Shown here piece after piece: positions 1-12,592 of a stretch of DNA of 64,000 nucleotides. This DNA is from Kalaharituber pfeilii (lineage: Eukaryota > Ascomycota > Pezizomycetes > Pezizales > Pezizaceae), in contig WHUZ01000138.1 of assembly GCA_015179045.1 (NCBI GenBank), positions 39,565 through 103,564 on the forward strand, given 5' to 3'. The position numbers and the translations under genes are program-made. The notes beneath the pieces were generated by a model. It saw only the letters and a list, made by a program, of their open reading frames with translations. It was not told where the DNA came from and searched no databases. The stretch's first letter is position 1. Each line of letters begins with the position of its first letter.

Positions 1-3000
1 GAGTAGTCAATAAATTACTGCAGACCTTGAGCACACCTAGTGAAACGGTACAATATGCTGTCGCAGAATGTCTGCCACCGCTTATTAAGACCTCGGCAGA
101 GAAGACCTCTGAGTACATCCAGGAAATGTTCAATCAACTCTTCAGTGCCAAAGGGTTCGCCAAAAGGCGAGGGGCTGCATATGGCCTTGCGGGCATTGTT
201 AAAGGCAAGGGTATTGGTGCTTTGAAGGAGTATAGGATAATGAGTACTCTCAAGTCAGCTCTTGAGAACAAAAAGGAACCAAATGCTCGACAAGGCGCTC
301 TCTTTGCATACGAGTTACTTTCTCTTATTCTTGGGAAGCTCTTTGAACCCTACGTGCTACAGATTGTACCTCTTCTTTTACAAAGCTTTGGCGATTCTGT
401 CCTTGATGTCAGAGAAGCCTGTGGGGATGCAGTGAAAGTTTGCTTCTCGAACCTGAGCTCCTATGGTGTCAAAGTGATCTTACCAACGCTGTTGGAAGGG
501 CTGGATGAGCAGCAGTGGAGGAGTAAGAAGGGTGCTTGTGACATGTTGGGAAACATGGCTTATCTCAGTCCTCATCAGCTTGCTATCAGCTTGCCCGACA
601 TCATTCCACCTTTGACGAACGTCTTGAATGACAGTCACAAGGAAGTCAGAGTTGCGGCGAATAAAGCACTTCAGAGGTTCGGTGAAGTTATCAATAATCC
701 TGAAATCAAGGGCTTGGTACCAATATTGTTAAGAGCATTGAGCGATCCTACGAAGTACACAGATGAGGCTTTGGATCAGTTGCTAAAAGTGTCCTTTTTG
801 CACTACCTGGACTCGCCCTCACTGGCTTTGGTATCACGTATACTTGAACGAGGCCTTGGTGATCGATCAGCAACGAAGAGGAAAGCATCACAGATCATTG
901 GTTCATTGGCACATTTGACGGAGAAGAAGGATCTCATGGTTCATATTCCCGTGTTGGTTACTGGGCTGAAGCAAGCTATTGTGGATCCCGTACCAGCCAC
1001 AAGAGCCACTGCATCAAAAGCACTTGGTACTTTGGTGGAAAAGCTCGGCGAAGAGTCCCTGCCGGACATCATACCGGGTCTCATGAATACACTCAAGTCA
1101 GATACTGGTGCTGGCGACAGGTTAGGTTCAGCCCAGGCACTCTCGGAAGTTTTATCTGGTCTTGGTACGCAACGATTCGAGGAGACTTTACCCTCAATTC
1201 TGCAAAACGCTACCAGTGCAAAGCCTGCTGTTAGAGAAGGATTTATGTCCCTCTTTATCTTTTTACCTGCATGTTTTGGTAATAGCTTCAGTGCATATCT
1301 CAACAGGATTATTCCCCCTATTCTTGCTGGTCTCGCGGATGACATTGAATCCATCAGAGATGTCGCTCTACGTGCAGGCCGTCTCCTTGTCAAAAACTTT
1401 GCGACAAGGGCTATTGACCTATTGCTGCCTGAGCTTGAGCGCGGGCTTGCTGATGCCAGCCATAGAATTCGCCTCAGCTCCGTAGAGCTTGTTGGGGATC
1501 TTTTGTTTAACTTGACAGGCATCAGCAGCAAGCCTGATGTAGAAGAAGAAATTGAGACACGTGGAGAGGCTTCACAGTCGCTATTGGAGGTACTTGGGCA
1601 GGAGAAGAGAGATAAGGTCCTCTCTGCTCTTTACATATGCCGATGTGACACTTCTGGTCAAGTCCGTCTTGCTGCGGTCAACGTTTGGAAGGCACTGGTT
1701 TATAGCCCAAGGACCCTCAAGGAGTTGATTCCAACATTAACACAACTCATTATCAAGCGCCTCGCAAGCCCAAATATCGAGCAGCGGGCTATTGCTGGAC
1801 AGGCTCTGGGAGAACTTATCAGAAAGGCTGGGGAGGGGGTTATGTCAACTCTTCTTCCTACATTGGAAGAAGGGTTGCAGATATCTACAGACAAGGACTC
1901 GAAGCAAGGCATATGTGTTGCGCTTCGTGAGCTCATCTCCTCGACACCTGCTGAATCTCTTGAGGATTACGAGAAGACGTTAGTTCAAGTCGTCCGGACT
2001 GCACTTGTTGATCCAGATGAGGATGTGAGAGAAGCAGCTGCAGAGGCGTTTGATGCATTGCAGAAAGTTATTGGAAAGCGGGCTGTTGATCATGTACTAC
2101 CTTATCTCCTCAAACTTCTCAGATCCCCTGATGACGCCGATAATGCCCTTGCAGCACTTCTCACATTACTTACCGAAAGCACTCGTGCAAATATCATCCT
2201 GCCCAACCTCATTCCGACTTTGCTTTCCCCACCTGTCACGAGCTTCAATGCACGTGCGCTTGCGTCGTTGGCAAAGGTGGCTGGGCCGAGCATGAACCGT
2301 CGTCTTCCAAATATTCTCAATTCGTTGATGGATAGTATTATTAGCTGCGAAGAACCAGAACTACTTCCTGATCTGAAATCTTCTTTCGATGCCATCCTGC
2401 AATCTGTGGACGAATACGATGGGTAGGAGCTCCTACTGCATGAGGAAAATACATGTATGACTGACTCTTTGATCTAGGTTGAATACCGTTATGGCGCATA
2501 TGCTTGTATTGGTTAAGGTGAGTTGAGTTTCAATATTAATGATTGTATTATACTGATAGGAGGCAGCATGACGATCATACCAGGCGGGCAGCTTCATGTG
2601 AGCACATGGCCACATTCTTCCAACATTCTGAGTTGGATTACTCTCGTTACACGCAAGATTTCATTCGAGTGCTGTTGATGCTATTCGATGACCGAGACCC
2701 CAACGTCGTCAAGAACGCATGGAATGCTCTCTCTGAACTTACCAAGAAACTCAAGAAAGAGGAGATGGAAACACTAGTTCCTTCGACACGGAATGTTTTA
2801 CAGTCTGTGGGCGTTCCGGGCCGTGATTTGCCTGGTTTTGCGTTGCCCAAGGGTATTAATGCGATCCTGCCAATCTTCCTACAAGGTCTCATGTACGGAA
2901 CTACGGAGCAACGGACACAATCCGCATTGGCCATATCCGACATAATCGACCGCACAAGCGGCGAGTCACTACGTCCATTTGTGACACAGATAACGGGGCC

Positions 3001-5355
3001 GCTGATTCGTGTTGTCTCAGAGAGATCGGTTGAAGTTAAAGGTAAAAGACGCACCATTTTATTGGAATGAACTTAACTGACACATCATTTACATATAGCT
3101 GCAATCTTACTCACCCTCAACTCTTTATTGCAGAAGATCCCAACACATCTCAAGCCGTTCTTGCCACAATTACAGAGAACATTTGCCAAGTCATTGGCTG
3201 ATACGTCAAGCGACCTGTTGAGAACCCGCGCCGCGAAGGCATTGGGTACCCTGATAACTTTGACCCCCAGGATTGACCCACTGATAGCAGGTATATGCTT
3301 CCCCCTACGTTGGAACGTTTTCGTCCACGTGAAGCGGATTTTGGCTAACAGTGGTATTGATAATTAGAACTGGTCACTGGTGCTAAGACACCGGATGTTG
3401 GTGTAAAGAGTGCTATGCTAAAGGCTCTGTATGAAGTGGTTAGCAAGGCGGGTGCCGGTATGGGAGATGCCTCCAAGGCTTCTATCTTGGCACTTATTGA
3501 GGAAGATCTTGAGGAAGAAAATGGTAAGTGCTCCTATTATATGGCAGATCTACCGTCGGTTTCAAATGTTAACGTTATTCCGCTGCTGTAGATGAAATGG
3601 TCATAGCAGGATCTCGACTACTTGGTGCATTGGTAAAACACTTGTCTTTGGAAGAGGCAGCAAAATGTATTAAGTACGGGTACACCTTCACTATAGCCTC
3701 ACAGACCCTAGTCTCTAACGATAGCGGAACTCTAGATCCGAGCACTTAATCCGGCTTATACCAAAACATCTATCTTGGGCCTCAACGCCACTCTAGTTGA
3801 GTCACCAGCCAAGTTGGTGGAGCTTTTCGGCGACGAGATCCCAGGCTATATTGCCCAAGGGATCAACTATAAGAATGTAAGTGTTACACAATCCACCGTT
3901 TGTTTAGGATCACAGCAGCTGATCCGAACTTCCAGCCCTTTGTATCGGATAACAGTGTTCTAGCTGCTGGGAAATACCTCATTTCCGAAGAGATACCAAA
4001 CAAAAACTTTGAAGTTGTCAAGACCATCTTGGAGGCCATCGCCGGGGCTATCAAGGGGCCTGTTAGCCAATCTGTTGATACAAAAAGATTGGCCCTCGTG
4101 GTAGTCCGGACTATCAGTCGGGTTCATTTTGAGGTAAGTTTATCGGAATGTTTCCTTGGTGGTCTCATAACTTCGACGTTGCCGGCATTGTACGTTAATT
4201 TGGATACGTTATATGCAATGCGGAGTCATATGGTTGATACGTAGTTTGAGTTCACGGAATCCCATTGGAAGAGCGGAACAAGAATGTACCAGTTTGCTGA
4301 CTTGTTCTTTTCCCCTGCCGGGATCATATCAGCTCATGAGGCCGCATTTACAACTCCTTGCACCAGCGGTGTTCTCTGTTGTTAGGGATATGGTGATTCC
4401 TGTAAAACTTGCTGGAGAGCAAGCTTTTCTCGCCCTGTTTCAGGTTGTCAACGGTGGTGATACACTTTTTGAGGTATGTCACAAACTGATATCAATCCTA
4501 TTCATTATCGTGATCCAGAAGGTTATGGGGAAGATGGAAAACGTATTCAATAATACGTATCTTTCTACTTGTTTCCTTGCACATCGACCCCTCCCCAATC
4601 TTTCCCGACCTGTCGTCTTCTTTTTGTCATGCCTTTCCTTCCCGTTGGCGCCAGATTACCGTTGGTGTACCTTGCTTTTTGCCCCTTATTGATTTGCCCG
4701 AGATCTCACATTGCTTCCAACCTCACTTTGACTAACGTATGCTGGCTGCACGTTGCCGTGCATCGAGAACTCAAAATATGGTCATTTACTCTGAAGTCCT
4801 CCCTTCCCCTTCTTCCCCCTTCTTCCCTCTTTTCTCTTTTTTTCCACGCACGCACACCCCACCCACTCGTGCTCACAAATTACCTTTACGCACACACCTA
4901 CATGCATATATGCACACAAACACACAAGATTAAGATTCCCCCATTACGTTTTTGGTCCATAAGCACAAAAACACCACTACACAAACTCAAACAAACAGAT
5001 AACACACCAAAAACTCAATTGCCCGCCCTCCTACATTTTCCACCCTGTTCCACCCTCTCTACATTTCCCTTTCCCTTGTCATCCTAACATCCTACCAAGG
5101 AAAAAAATAATGAAAACAAGCTAACGTAATCCCATTACCTAAATATAGAAATACATTCCCACAGTCGAAGGACCCCAAAAGCGCTCCATGCAGGAGTACT
5201 ACCGGCGCATTGCGACAAAGCTTGCCGCGGCGCACAAGGAGAGGACCGAGGCCGGCGGGGCAGCGGTCGGGCTGCAGTCGGATGAGGATGAAGACGTGAG
5301 AGAGATTTTGAGTGTAGGAAAGGTGGAAGTGGAGGGATGGGTTGGGGAGGAGTAG
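1..5355 (+). CDS. GCN1: Gcn1, translational activator of the Gcn2 kinase (3' part, 5' truncated)
   Basis: This is the C-terminal part of Gcn1, the giant HEAT-repeat protein that sits on ribosomes and passes the uncharged-tRNA signal to the eIF2-alpha kinase Gcn2. The reading frame is open from base 3, so the gene begins upstream. The first block (3-2422) encodes about 806 residues of tandem HEAT repeats. The segment near 1110-1160 ([14 protein letters not shown]) matches the region that in yeast Gcn1 binds the Gcn2 RWD domain; that equivalence is from family knowledge. Supported exons are 3-2422, 2478-2517, 2567-3041, 3099-3290, 3368-3523, 3592 to about 3666, about 3743-3880, about 3908-4133, 4333-4473 and 5149-5355. 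The boundaries around 3667-3742 and 3881-3916 are uncertain because no single GT-AG pair keeps phase cleanly. The stop is TAG at 5353-5355. The last intron (4474-5148, 675 nt) is about ten times longer than the others. Identity is very secure. Confidence 0.95.
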
Positions 5356-5744
5356 GAGGAAGTAATGCTGGCAGTGGTGGTGATGATTGGGGAGAGATAG
5401 GATGTGATTGGAGGCAGGTATAGAGAGGGAGAAAGATGGTGATGAGCCGCTTTATTGCTTCCGAAGGCAAGTCCCCTCATCTCAGCCCAACGGTCCAAGC
5501 CCAACCTAACCCAGCCTCGCCTGCCCACTTCATGGTGGGCTTGGACGGGCTGGGAGGGGCAGTATAGATGGGCAGTGAACAAATGAGCAGATGAATCGAG
5601 CAAATATTAAAAGATGATGTTACTCTTCTTTCATTTTCCACATATAACTGTATGGATCATCAGTCTTATATGTTTCAGGCTTTTTCCTACCTTGTCATAT
5701 GTTTTCAATTTGTAAGTGAGCAAGGCAGATGGTTTATATGGGTG

Positions 5745-5781
<37 letters not shown>

Positions 5782-8700
5782 TGTGTGTATGTGCGTGTAT
5801 TTGCGGAGTTAAAAGAAAGAAAAAGGGAAAGTATATCAGGGTTTCATCAATGGCCTGAATTCATGAGCATACATTTTTTCTTTTTTTTTTTTTTTGTTTA
5901 TTGTATTTATTTGGGTTTGTAAAAGTTTCTGTCTGCCTTTACTTCTGGTTTTGATTTTGGTTTTGCTTTCGTTTGATACAATTTATTGAAATGCCAAACC
6001 TAGATAAAACTTAGCCCTAGAAGATTTTTTTTTTAAAAAGAAAATTAAAAGAAAAAAAATTTTCTCATAGGATTTCCTGTCCTTAGGAAGTGTCTCACGA
6101 GACATGCATGACCGCCTACGCACTTAGGTACAGGAGATGCAATATCGAGTAACTACTAAAGTTGGTGCAGCGCGAATTCCTCCCTTCTTCCCTCTTGGAG
6201 CTCCATGATCCCCAAAGTAGAACTTCCCCTTTAGGAAATCTCATCGCTACCGGTCTCTGTGAGGGCACAAGAATTACCAGGCTAGGTAACTAGTGAAGTC
6301 TACATGACCGGCCGGAGCCGTGTCGTAATTCCGTCCACTCCCCTCATTGCACGGCTTTTACTGTAAAGTAGAGTTCAGATTTCGAACTCTGTGTCGAGCT
6401 GAGATATATGCTTTTGCGGTGTATGGTACCATCAATTATATTTATCCATGCGTCCATTTGCAAACTGCTAACTGAACCCAGAGCACTGCAGTCATGAAAT
6501 CGTCGTGTCACATGAATTTCAAATACTGTAGGTGACCACATTATGGTATTGTATTAATACAATGTTAGCAGAATATCAATATACCAAACAAATCCAAGTG
6601 CAGCGCTCCGATCCCATATCTATAGTCTCACCAACTCTGCGATTGCATGTGAAATTTAGCATGAGCCTCTAAATACTTGTTCTCATAATCCATGCACACA
6701 TCTACCCCATCTGGGTACCCAGGCAGGGTGGTCAGGTCGACCGGCCAGCCGCCCACCACAGGCGCAGGCGCGGTGCAGGTGGGTTGGAAAGTGTACTGGT
6801 TGACAGACCGTTGATGGATGGATGGGCGTGGACGAGAGCAGAATGCGTGGAAAAAGGAAGTAACTTGAACATTATCCTCGTACAATTAGTTAACAGATAT
6901 TCTTGATACATTCCGTTCTAACTCAGTAGGATCGCTCCGGACGGAGTCACAGCCAGCATCAATAGAACTTGTGGTGATGGCGAAAGCGCTGGTGAAGGCA
7001 ATTGCAATGGCAATGTATGAATAAGAGATGGGGCGATGATAATCACTCGTTGATCACCACACTATTAGCAGCAAACTCGTTCGACACGGAATACAACCCC
7101 TACCCTTCAGCCTCCGATTCCAATCTAATGCCATCCAACATACATTACTATATCCGTCCGTTAATCATCGATCCCCGCATAGCAAGACAATAACTCCGGT
7201 CCAGAAAAAAAAGTGCACTGCAGACGGAATCGACCAGATATTCCCTGAATTCACATTAAACAACGTGACTACATATTGTGCCGCCCCAATAGCCTAGGCC
7301 GGAATTTTCTGTCCATCCATTGCTACAGCAGAGTTTCAATACAAAGTCTACTCTTACTTTAGTTCGAAAGCTATCCAAGACATTAGCCCTCGATGATATG
7401 CATCCAAATCCTAGAATCACGGAACCAGAAGCAGAGCCAAGTTTCGATAGCCACTCTGATCGGTCATCGCAGGGTTGATTAAGATGATGGTCTTCTGTCT
7501 TTCCCTTCCAAAGCAGTTTCAGCCGGACTTGAAACATAAGTCAACAAATAAATGCACTTTCACCTTGCATAGTTATTGTACACAAAAGTCGTACCCTTGA
7601 AGGAAGTTCGGTTGCATATGCCCAATATACAACACAGATTGCCATGCAGAGAATAATGAATGGTTTACTTTGTAGATCGTTTTAAGAATGAACCGGAAGA
7701 TCAAAAGTAGGTACATCTTCCTGTCCAGATGAAAATCCTCGAAGTTTCTCCAAGGCAATTGGTCGCATTAAAGAAATGAAGTGTAACCTCAGGCTTGCCC
7801 AAAACTGTAGCTAGAGCACTGTCTGTAGAGCCTCCGGATGCCACGGATCCCCTAAGTTCCGCTTCGATAGTATTGCTCTTGGGTACACACCCAGTTAGAT
7901 GTGTAGGATTGTTAGATCGAGTTAACTTTCGAAAGAATTATTTCAATAGTAAGTAGCACAATGGCAATGGGCCTCCCGAATGACCGTCTAATTAACTAAG
8001 ACCGGGTAGTTTTGAATGAAACTTTCAACTGAATCGTCAATGTGAGCAAAGTGTTGGGGGGGATTAGCTCCGTGCTGCTGATGATCGCCCGTTGAAGATT
8101 TTGTAAGTCTCAATCCTGTAGCAGAAAAATATGAAGAAGGATGAAAGATTAGGTAGCGCATATGTAGTCTTATTGCGCCTCCCCTTTCGAATGGTCGCTG
8201 AATACGGTAGTCGATAGAACTGAGTTAAAAAGTTAAGTATATTTAGTACACAACCTGCATACTGCCCATATAATTACTTAAATAATAATATTTGGCATTC
8301 TCACGTTTCATTCCTTGTCTCCACCGCCATGTAACACAGGACTACTCAGTATAAAAGCAGGAACCATGGTCTAATATGGCGATGGCGCCAGGAATCGATC
8401 GTGGAGAGCTGCAAGCACATATAATTGCACATCGGAGCTGTAGCTGCCGTCACTGTACGAGTTGTGAGGGGAACCTACTTACTAACGTTACAATGCATGC
8501 AGTATCATCACCGCAGTACAGAATATGTTGGGTTTGACATGTACATATTTTGCGTGTGTTGTACCTGCACATGCAAGGTATACGCTGGCAGGTCAAGTTG
8601 GCTTATGGTCGAGTTTCTCCGCCTTTTAAGTTAAGTGGATAGTCGACTTGTCTAACACAGTTGACATTTTCCCATTGATAATCGCATCTTCGCATCTCAG

Positions 8701-9060
8701 AAACTTAAGTACCTTGCACTCAACTTAATAAATGAACCACATTAAACCTGCCACTCTAAGTATTAGGGTATCGTTATCAGAATCCACAAGAAAATAAAAA
8801 TCTGAAGATCGCCCGGTATTCGCTCAAGTTAGTGTGAGATCTGCTCACATGAACCTAGGCGAAAAAACCCCATCAATTGGAACATAATTTAGATATCCAT
8901 TCGATAATTGGTCTATTAGGAAACACATATTCCAAGACATTCACTGATATGAGGGTAGTCTGGTGCCCAGCCGCTGCAAATGAGGGTATTGATAATCCGT
9001 TATTACACTCATAACCAATTAAAAATCTTAATCCATCAAAACTCACCCAGATTTATCTCT
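5356..9060. other. Gene-free stretch downstream of GCN1
   Basis: Between the GCN1 stop and the 3' end of the BRCT gene I find no recognisable protein or RNA gene. It holds a (GT)n tract (5746-5778), a T-rich tract near 5874-5895, and otherwise AT-rich DNA with only short open frames. The one hint of coding is on the minus strand around 6628-7060, described under findings. Confidence 0.6.
5746..5778. repeat. (GT)n microsatellite
   Basis: An uninterrupted GT dinucleotide run of about 16 units, followed by degenerate GT-rich sequence to about 5800. It lies about 400 bp past the GCN1 stop, in or just beyond the expected 3' UTR. Confidence 0.95.
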
Positions 9061-10336
9061 CTATACATTAGTATTATGGAAGTTTAACTCAGTGGTAGAA
9101 GCGCTGTCCAAAGTTACTTTTCCTGGATTAGCGCCTCCTGCACAACTCCCTGTTGACGCTGCAGCTGCGGAAATGGAAGTGCCAGGTGATGCAGAGGTCT
9201 TAGTAGTAATTGTAACTCTCTTTACAAATGATGCCATATTGCGCTGTGACTGGCTGTGCATATTCAAGACAGGGTAGTTTCTTTCTGAGAGTCGTTTACC
9301 AGCCTTGATGGAGTCCAGAACCCTGTGGTTTGCACAATTGACATTTAAATCAGTAACATTCGATTTCCCTGCGATTGTTTCCAACGTAGATGGAATGGGA
9401 GGTATTTTCTCTGTACCGCATTGGGTGACTACTTAAGGTGTTGTGAAGGATCAATGCTGCTAGACCAGAAAAGGCCACATTGGAGCCCTTGTCCTTCTTG
9501 GAAGTAAGGCTGACTGGCAATGGCAGGGGCATGGAAGGACTCAATAAAATGCAATCATGAGAGCTAAGACATACCATTCGACAGAGACAAATTTGATAGG
9601 CCGCCCGTTCTTCGTCAGCTCTTTATGTAGCTTCCCCGCAGCAAGGCCACCTCCAGCCCCACCAGAGCTGCTTGGCTTCCCCAGAATCACGTGAGTCACG
9701 GACTTCCGATGCAGCATAGTTGCGATGGACGCTCCATGGCTGCAGAGATGGCGTTTCAGAAGATGGTCAGAAATTGACGGGGATGTGGTGCCGTTAATAT
9801 AGATTGTGCAGTTAAAAAAGATCTTCTTCGTGCTTGATTCTGCTGCCTGCGGCGCTGCAGTCGTGGGGAGGGGCATTGGCGAGGCAAGTGTGGAGTGGGC
9901 TGCGGCAGTCGATGGGGCATAGGATCCAGGCGTGGGTGCGGGCGCTGCTGCTAGTACTGCTGTGGCTCTGAAGGTGTGCTGCTTGCGCGGCTCGAATGTA
10001 GCAGCCTGCACAGTGACCAGCTTCGCAGGGGCTGGAGTCGTGTGACGCTGGTGATCGCCATGTTGCTCCTTGCTGGCAGAAACAGACGGAACAGACGCAC
10101 TCGACTGGGCTGCAGATGCGGCGATGGCCGACAGCTGAAGCGGATTGCTTCGAAATTGCTGCTGGAGCTTCGTTGTACGTGATTTATGCCATGAGATAGG
10201 CTTTGAGACCCCACTGCCCACCTGGTGCCCAGTGGAACTGTGAGTGAACGTTATCTGGAGCGTTAGCTAAGGTAACCATGAGCTCGGACTGGAAACTATG
10301 GATAATGATGAACGGGGGACGAGGGGGATCGAGCAT
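9061..10336 (-). CDS. BRCT-domain protein (5' exon uncertain)
   Basis: Two exons are clear: 10237-9575 and 9322-9061. They are joined by a 252-nt intron with a GTATGT donor and CACAG acceptor, whose splicing restores SVEW-VLDSIKAGKRLSE. The C-terminal half carries a BRCT fold: KKIFFNCTIYING opens the domain, RKSVTHVILG is the central strand, and the conserved Trp falls exactly on the splice junction. The N-terminal 130 residues are low-complexity (Ala, Pro, Ser, Thr). No ATG opens the main exon. The frame runs upstream as STGHQVGSG to an acceptor at 10238 that follows a GCTAAC branch site, so a short 5' exon must exist. An ATG at 10336 (MLDP...) is a plausible start, with a weak donor. BRCT domains act in DNA-damage signalling and repair. 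The fungal orthologue group looks familiar, but I cannot give it a gene name. Confidence 0.8.
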
Positions 10337-11700
10337 GCTGCTCTTAGGTGATAGAAACGTAAGCAGGAGCAGGACGGCAATCAGGATACACACGTAGAGT
10401 TGTATATGTCTATGGTTTTCTGGCGCAACCTAGCCTTTGCCTGTTGTTGGGGTGGCGAGCGAGGTGCACTCTCCCTGTGAGGCCCTGAGGACATGCCTCT
10501 TAGTGGGGGGGGGGCAAACGTAGAACCTGCCCGTTGTCTACCGCTACGCACTTTCTGGTTGTTGGCTTTGCTGAGAGGTTTATGTGCGGGTGAGCGCCAC
10601 AGGTTGTGGCGGCGCGGCCGTGCGTGGATCGTTGCTGCTCCGTAGGGTGTTGGTAGCCGTGCCGCGAGTGGTGGCGCGGATAGAATCCACTCTTCAAGCT
10701 GGAGGAAGGAGGTATGGAAGCGGGTTGGGGCAACTGGAGTGCAGACGCAGGGACGACGCGCTTTGAACCCTGCGTGCCTTGTAACCTCGTGGCCTGCCAA
10801 CAGCGATCTGCGACTGTTATGATACTGCTGTGTGGTGCGCGACCTGGTCGGTGTCCTCTGGCCTGGGTCTCTATGATACGTCAGCGCGTCAGGACTAGAA
10901 AGATGCAGTCGTTGTTGGCGTCGCGCTCGCGTCCTAGGATCACGTGAGACGCGAGGTCGCGCGACTTGAGCAATGCAAGCAAGCTCCACACCCACGTATG
11001 GGACAGGCCTGCATGCGCATAGTGCGCAACTTGGGATATTAAGGTGATTTGACTTAAATTGCTTCCGCAGTCATTGTGGCCGCATCCTCTGCATTAGCTC
11101 GCGCACAACAATTCGGGGATAGTACTCCTACTCTACATGCGGACGCCGCGCCGTGCCAGTGTCCTTACTTGCATCCCTCTCGGCTCTGCATCTGTGCCTG
11201 TAGTCGCAGCTGCATGCCTATGGTCATGCATGTAATGCATGCTTGCTTGCATCTAAGGTAGTGTGCACGGCTGCATACCACCTGCGGCATCTTTATTCAG
11301 CGCCCTCGCTCGCCACCAATAGCTGTTGCTCCCAAACCCAGCTGCCGGCTCGGATCAAATGTGAGTTAACGTAGACTCGAAAGGGTAAATATGGTCCATG
11401 GATGGTTACGAGACTAGGTCCATGGTATGAGATCGGAATTATACTGGAACCCTAAAGGCGTGCCGTGCCGGACTGCCGACCAGCCGCAAGTACTAGTATG
11501 TACCAGTGTCGAGACCGAGTATCATATGCACTGTGGTCCGTCGCCGACAAGCCTAGAATTACCGCCAGCAACGCCACATTCAGAAGGGATCACATCCTCC
11601 AGCGCGCTGGCAGAGCAAGTCACGACAGGCCGAAATGGCATGCATGAGTTCTCGTTGCGGCATCAAGACAGAACTAGCCGACCTCGGAGTGCGACGGGGC

Positions 11701-11723
11701 CTGGCACCTGGCACCTGGCACCT
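11701..11723. repeat. Short tandem repeat (CTGGCAC)x3
   Basis: Three perfect 7-bp units of CTGGCAC followed by a partial unit, in intergenic DNA. Confidence 0.9.
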
Positions 11724-12560
11724 ATACATAAGATGGGTTAAGCAGCGATGCAGTTGTGCTTGACCATACCTGTAGATGAGTCTGCCTCGTCATGAGCGAT
11801 TTGTCGAAGTTCTGTACTGGACGTAATAGGGACGGAATGCAGCACTAGCAGTCTTCATAGCCCCCACCTTCTCACCACCCTCTCTATCCTATGCCCTTCC
11901 ACCCCCCTCCATGCTCATCGCGAACGTCTGGCACAGATGGACACCCATAAAAACAGGCAAGTGCAGAATACATCTAATTTGCTCTGTGCTCTTCTGCGCA
12001 ATCTTCCAACTTAGAGTCTGGAGTATATTGGAGAGCCACTTTGCATCGGTAGTACACCCCTGAGGCCTGTGGAGGGGGATGCTCGCTGTGGACACAAAGA
12101 AGACAGAGGTACCTCGTTTGTCAAGCACAATACCTTTTTCCAATTCCTAAGCCTCTACTGGATGACTAGCCCCTGCGTCCCCTAGTCACATCCCTCCTCC
12201 TCCTCCTCTGCCAGCTTATTCTAACCATCTTACTGTCACTTACAAATGCTCATCACGCATACATATGTATTTTGTGTTCAAGTATGCTAGCTTTCACACT
12301 TAGATGCTGATATTTAGGCCTGTGCAACAAGCCCTCGCAAAAAAAATCTTGGAAATTGCAAGTGCTGAATTACGTGAATTGCACTAGTTTCTTTCTATCA
12401 TATCCCTTTAGTCCGTTTCCAAGGCTTATGTAACAATGTGAATCAAAGCGGCATGACATCTGATCACCGAGGACTGGCCAGTTTCTTGACCTCAGCCAGT
12501 TCACTGAGGACACTATCAGCTTTTCTCGTTCGATATCCTGTGCGATAATACGTTACCTAA

Positions 12561-12592
12561 GAAACAGCTTAACCATGAAACAGCTTAACCAT
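12561..12592. repeat. 16-bp tandem duplication
   Basis: Two perfect adjacent copies of GAAACAGCTTAACCAT, at 12561-12576 and 12577-12592, in gene-free DNA. No function is apparent. Confidence 0.92.

Noticed and set aside
941..1531. 196-codon open frame on the minus strand inside GCN1
   Set aside because: It mirrors the strongly coding GCN1 frame, has no splice context or known domain, and is an antisense shadow.
9072..9100. Plus-strand TTTAACTCAGTGGTAGAAGCG, resembling a tRNA D arm and A box
   Set aside because: No B box, T arm or acceptor stem follows within 100 nt, and it lies inside the coding exon of the BRCT gene.
10381..10995. 204-codon minus-strand open frame upstream of the BRCT gene
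   Set aside because: GC-rich DNA with overlapping frames on both strands; Arg/Pro-rich composition artefact with no domain.
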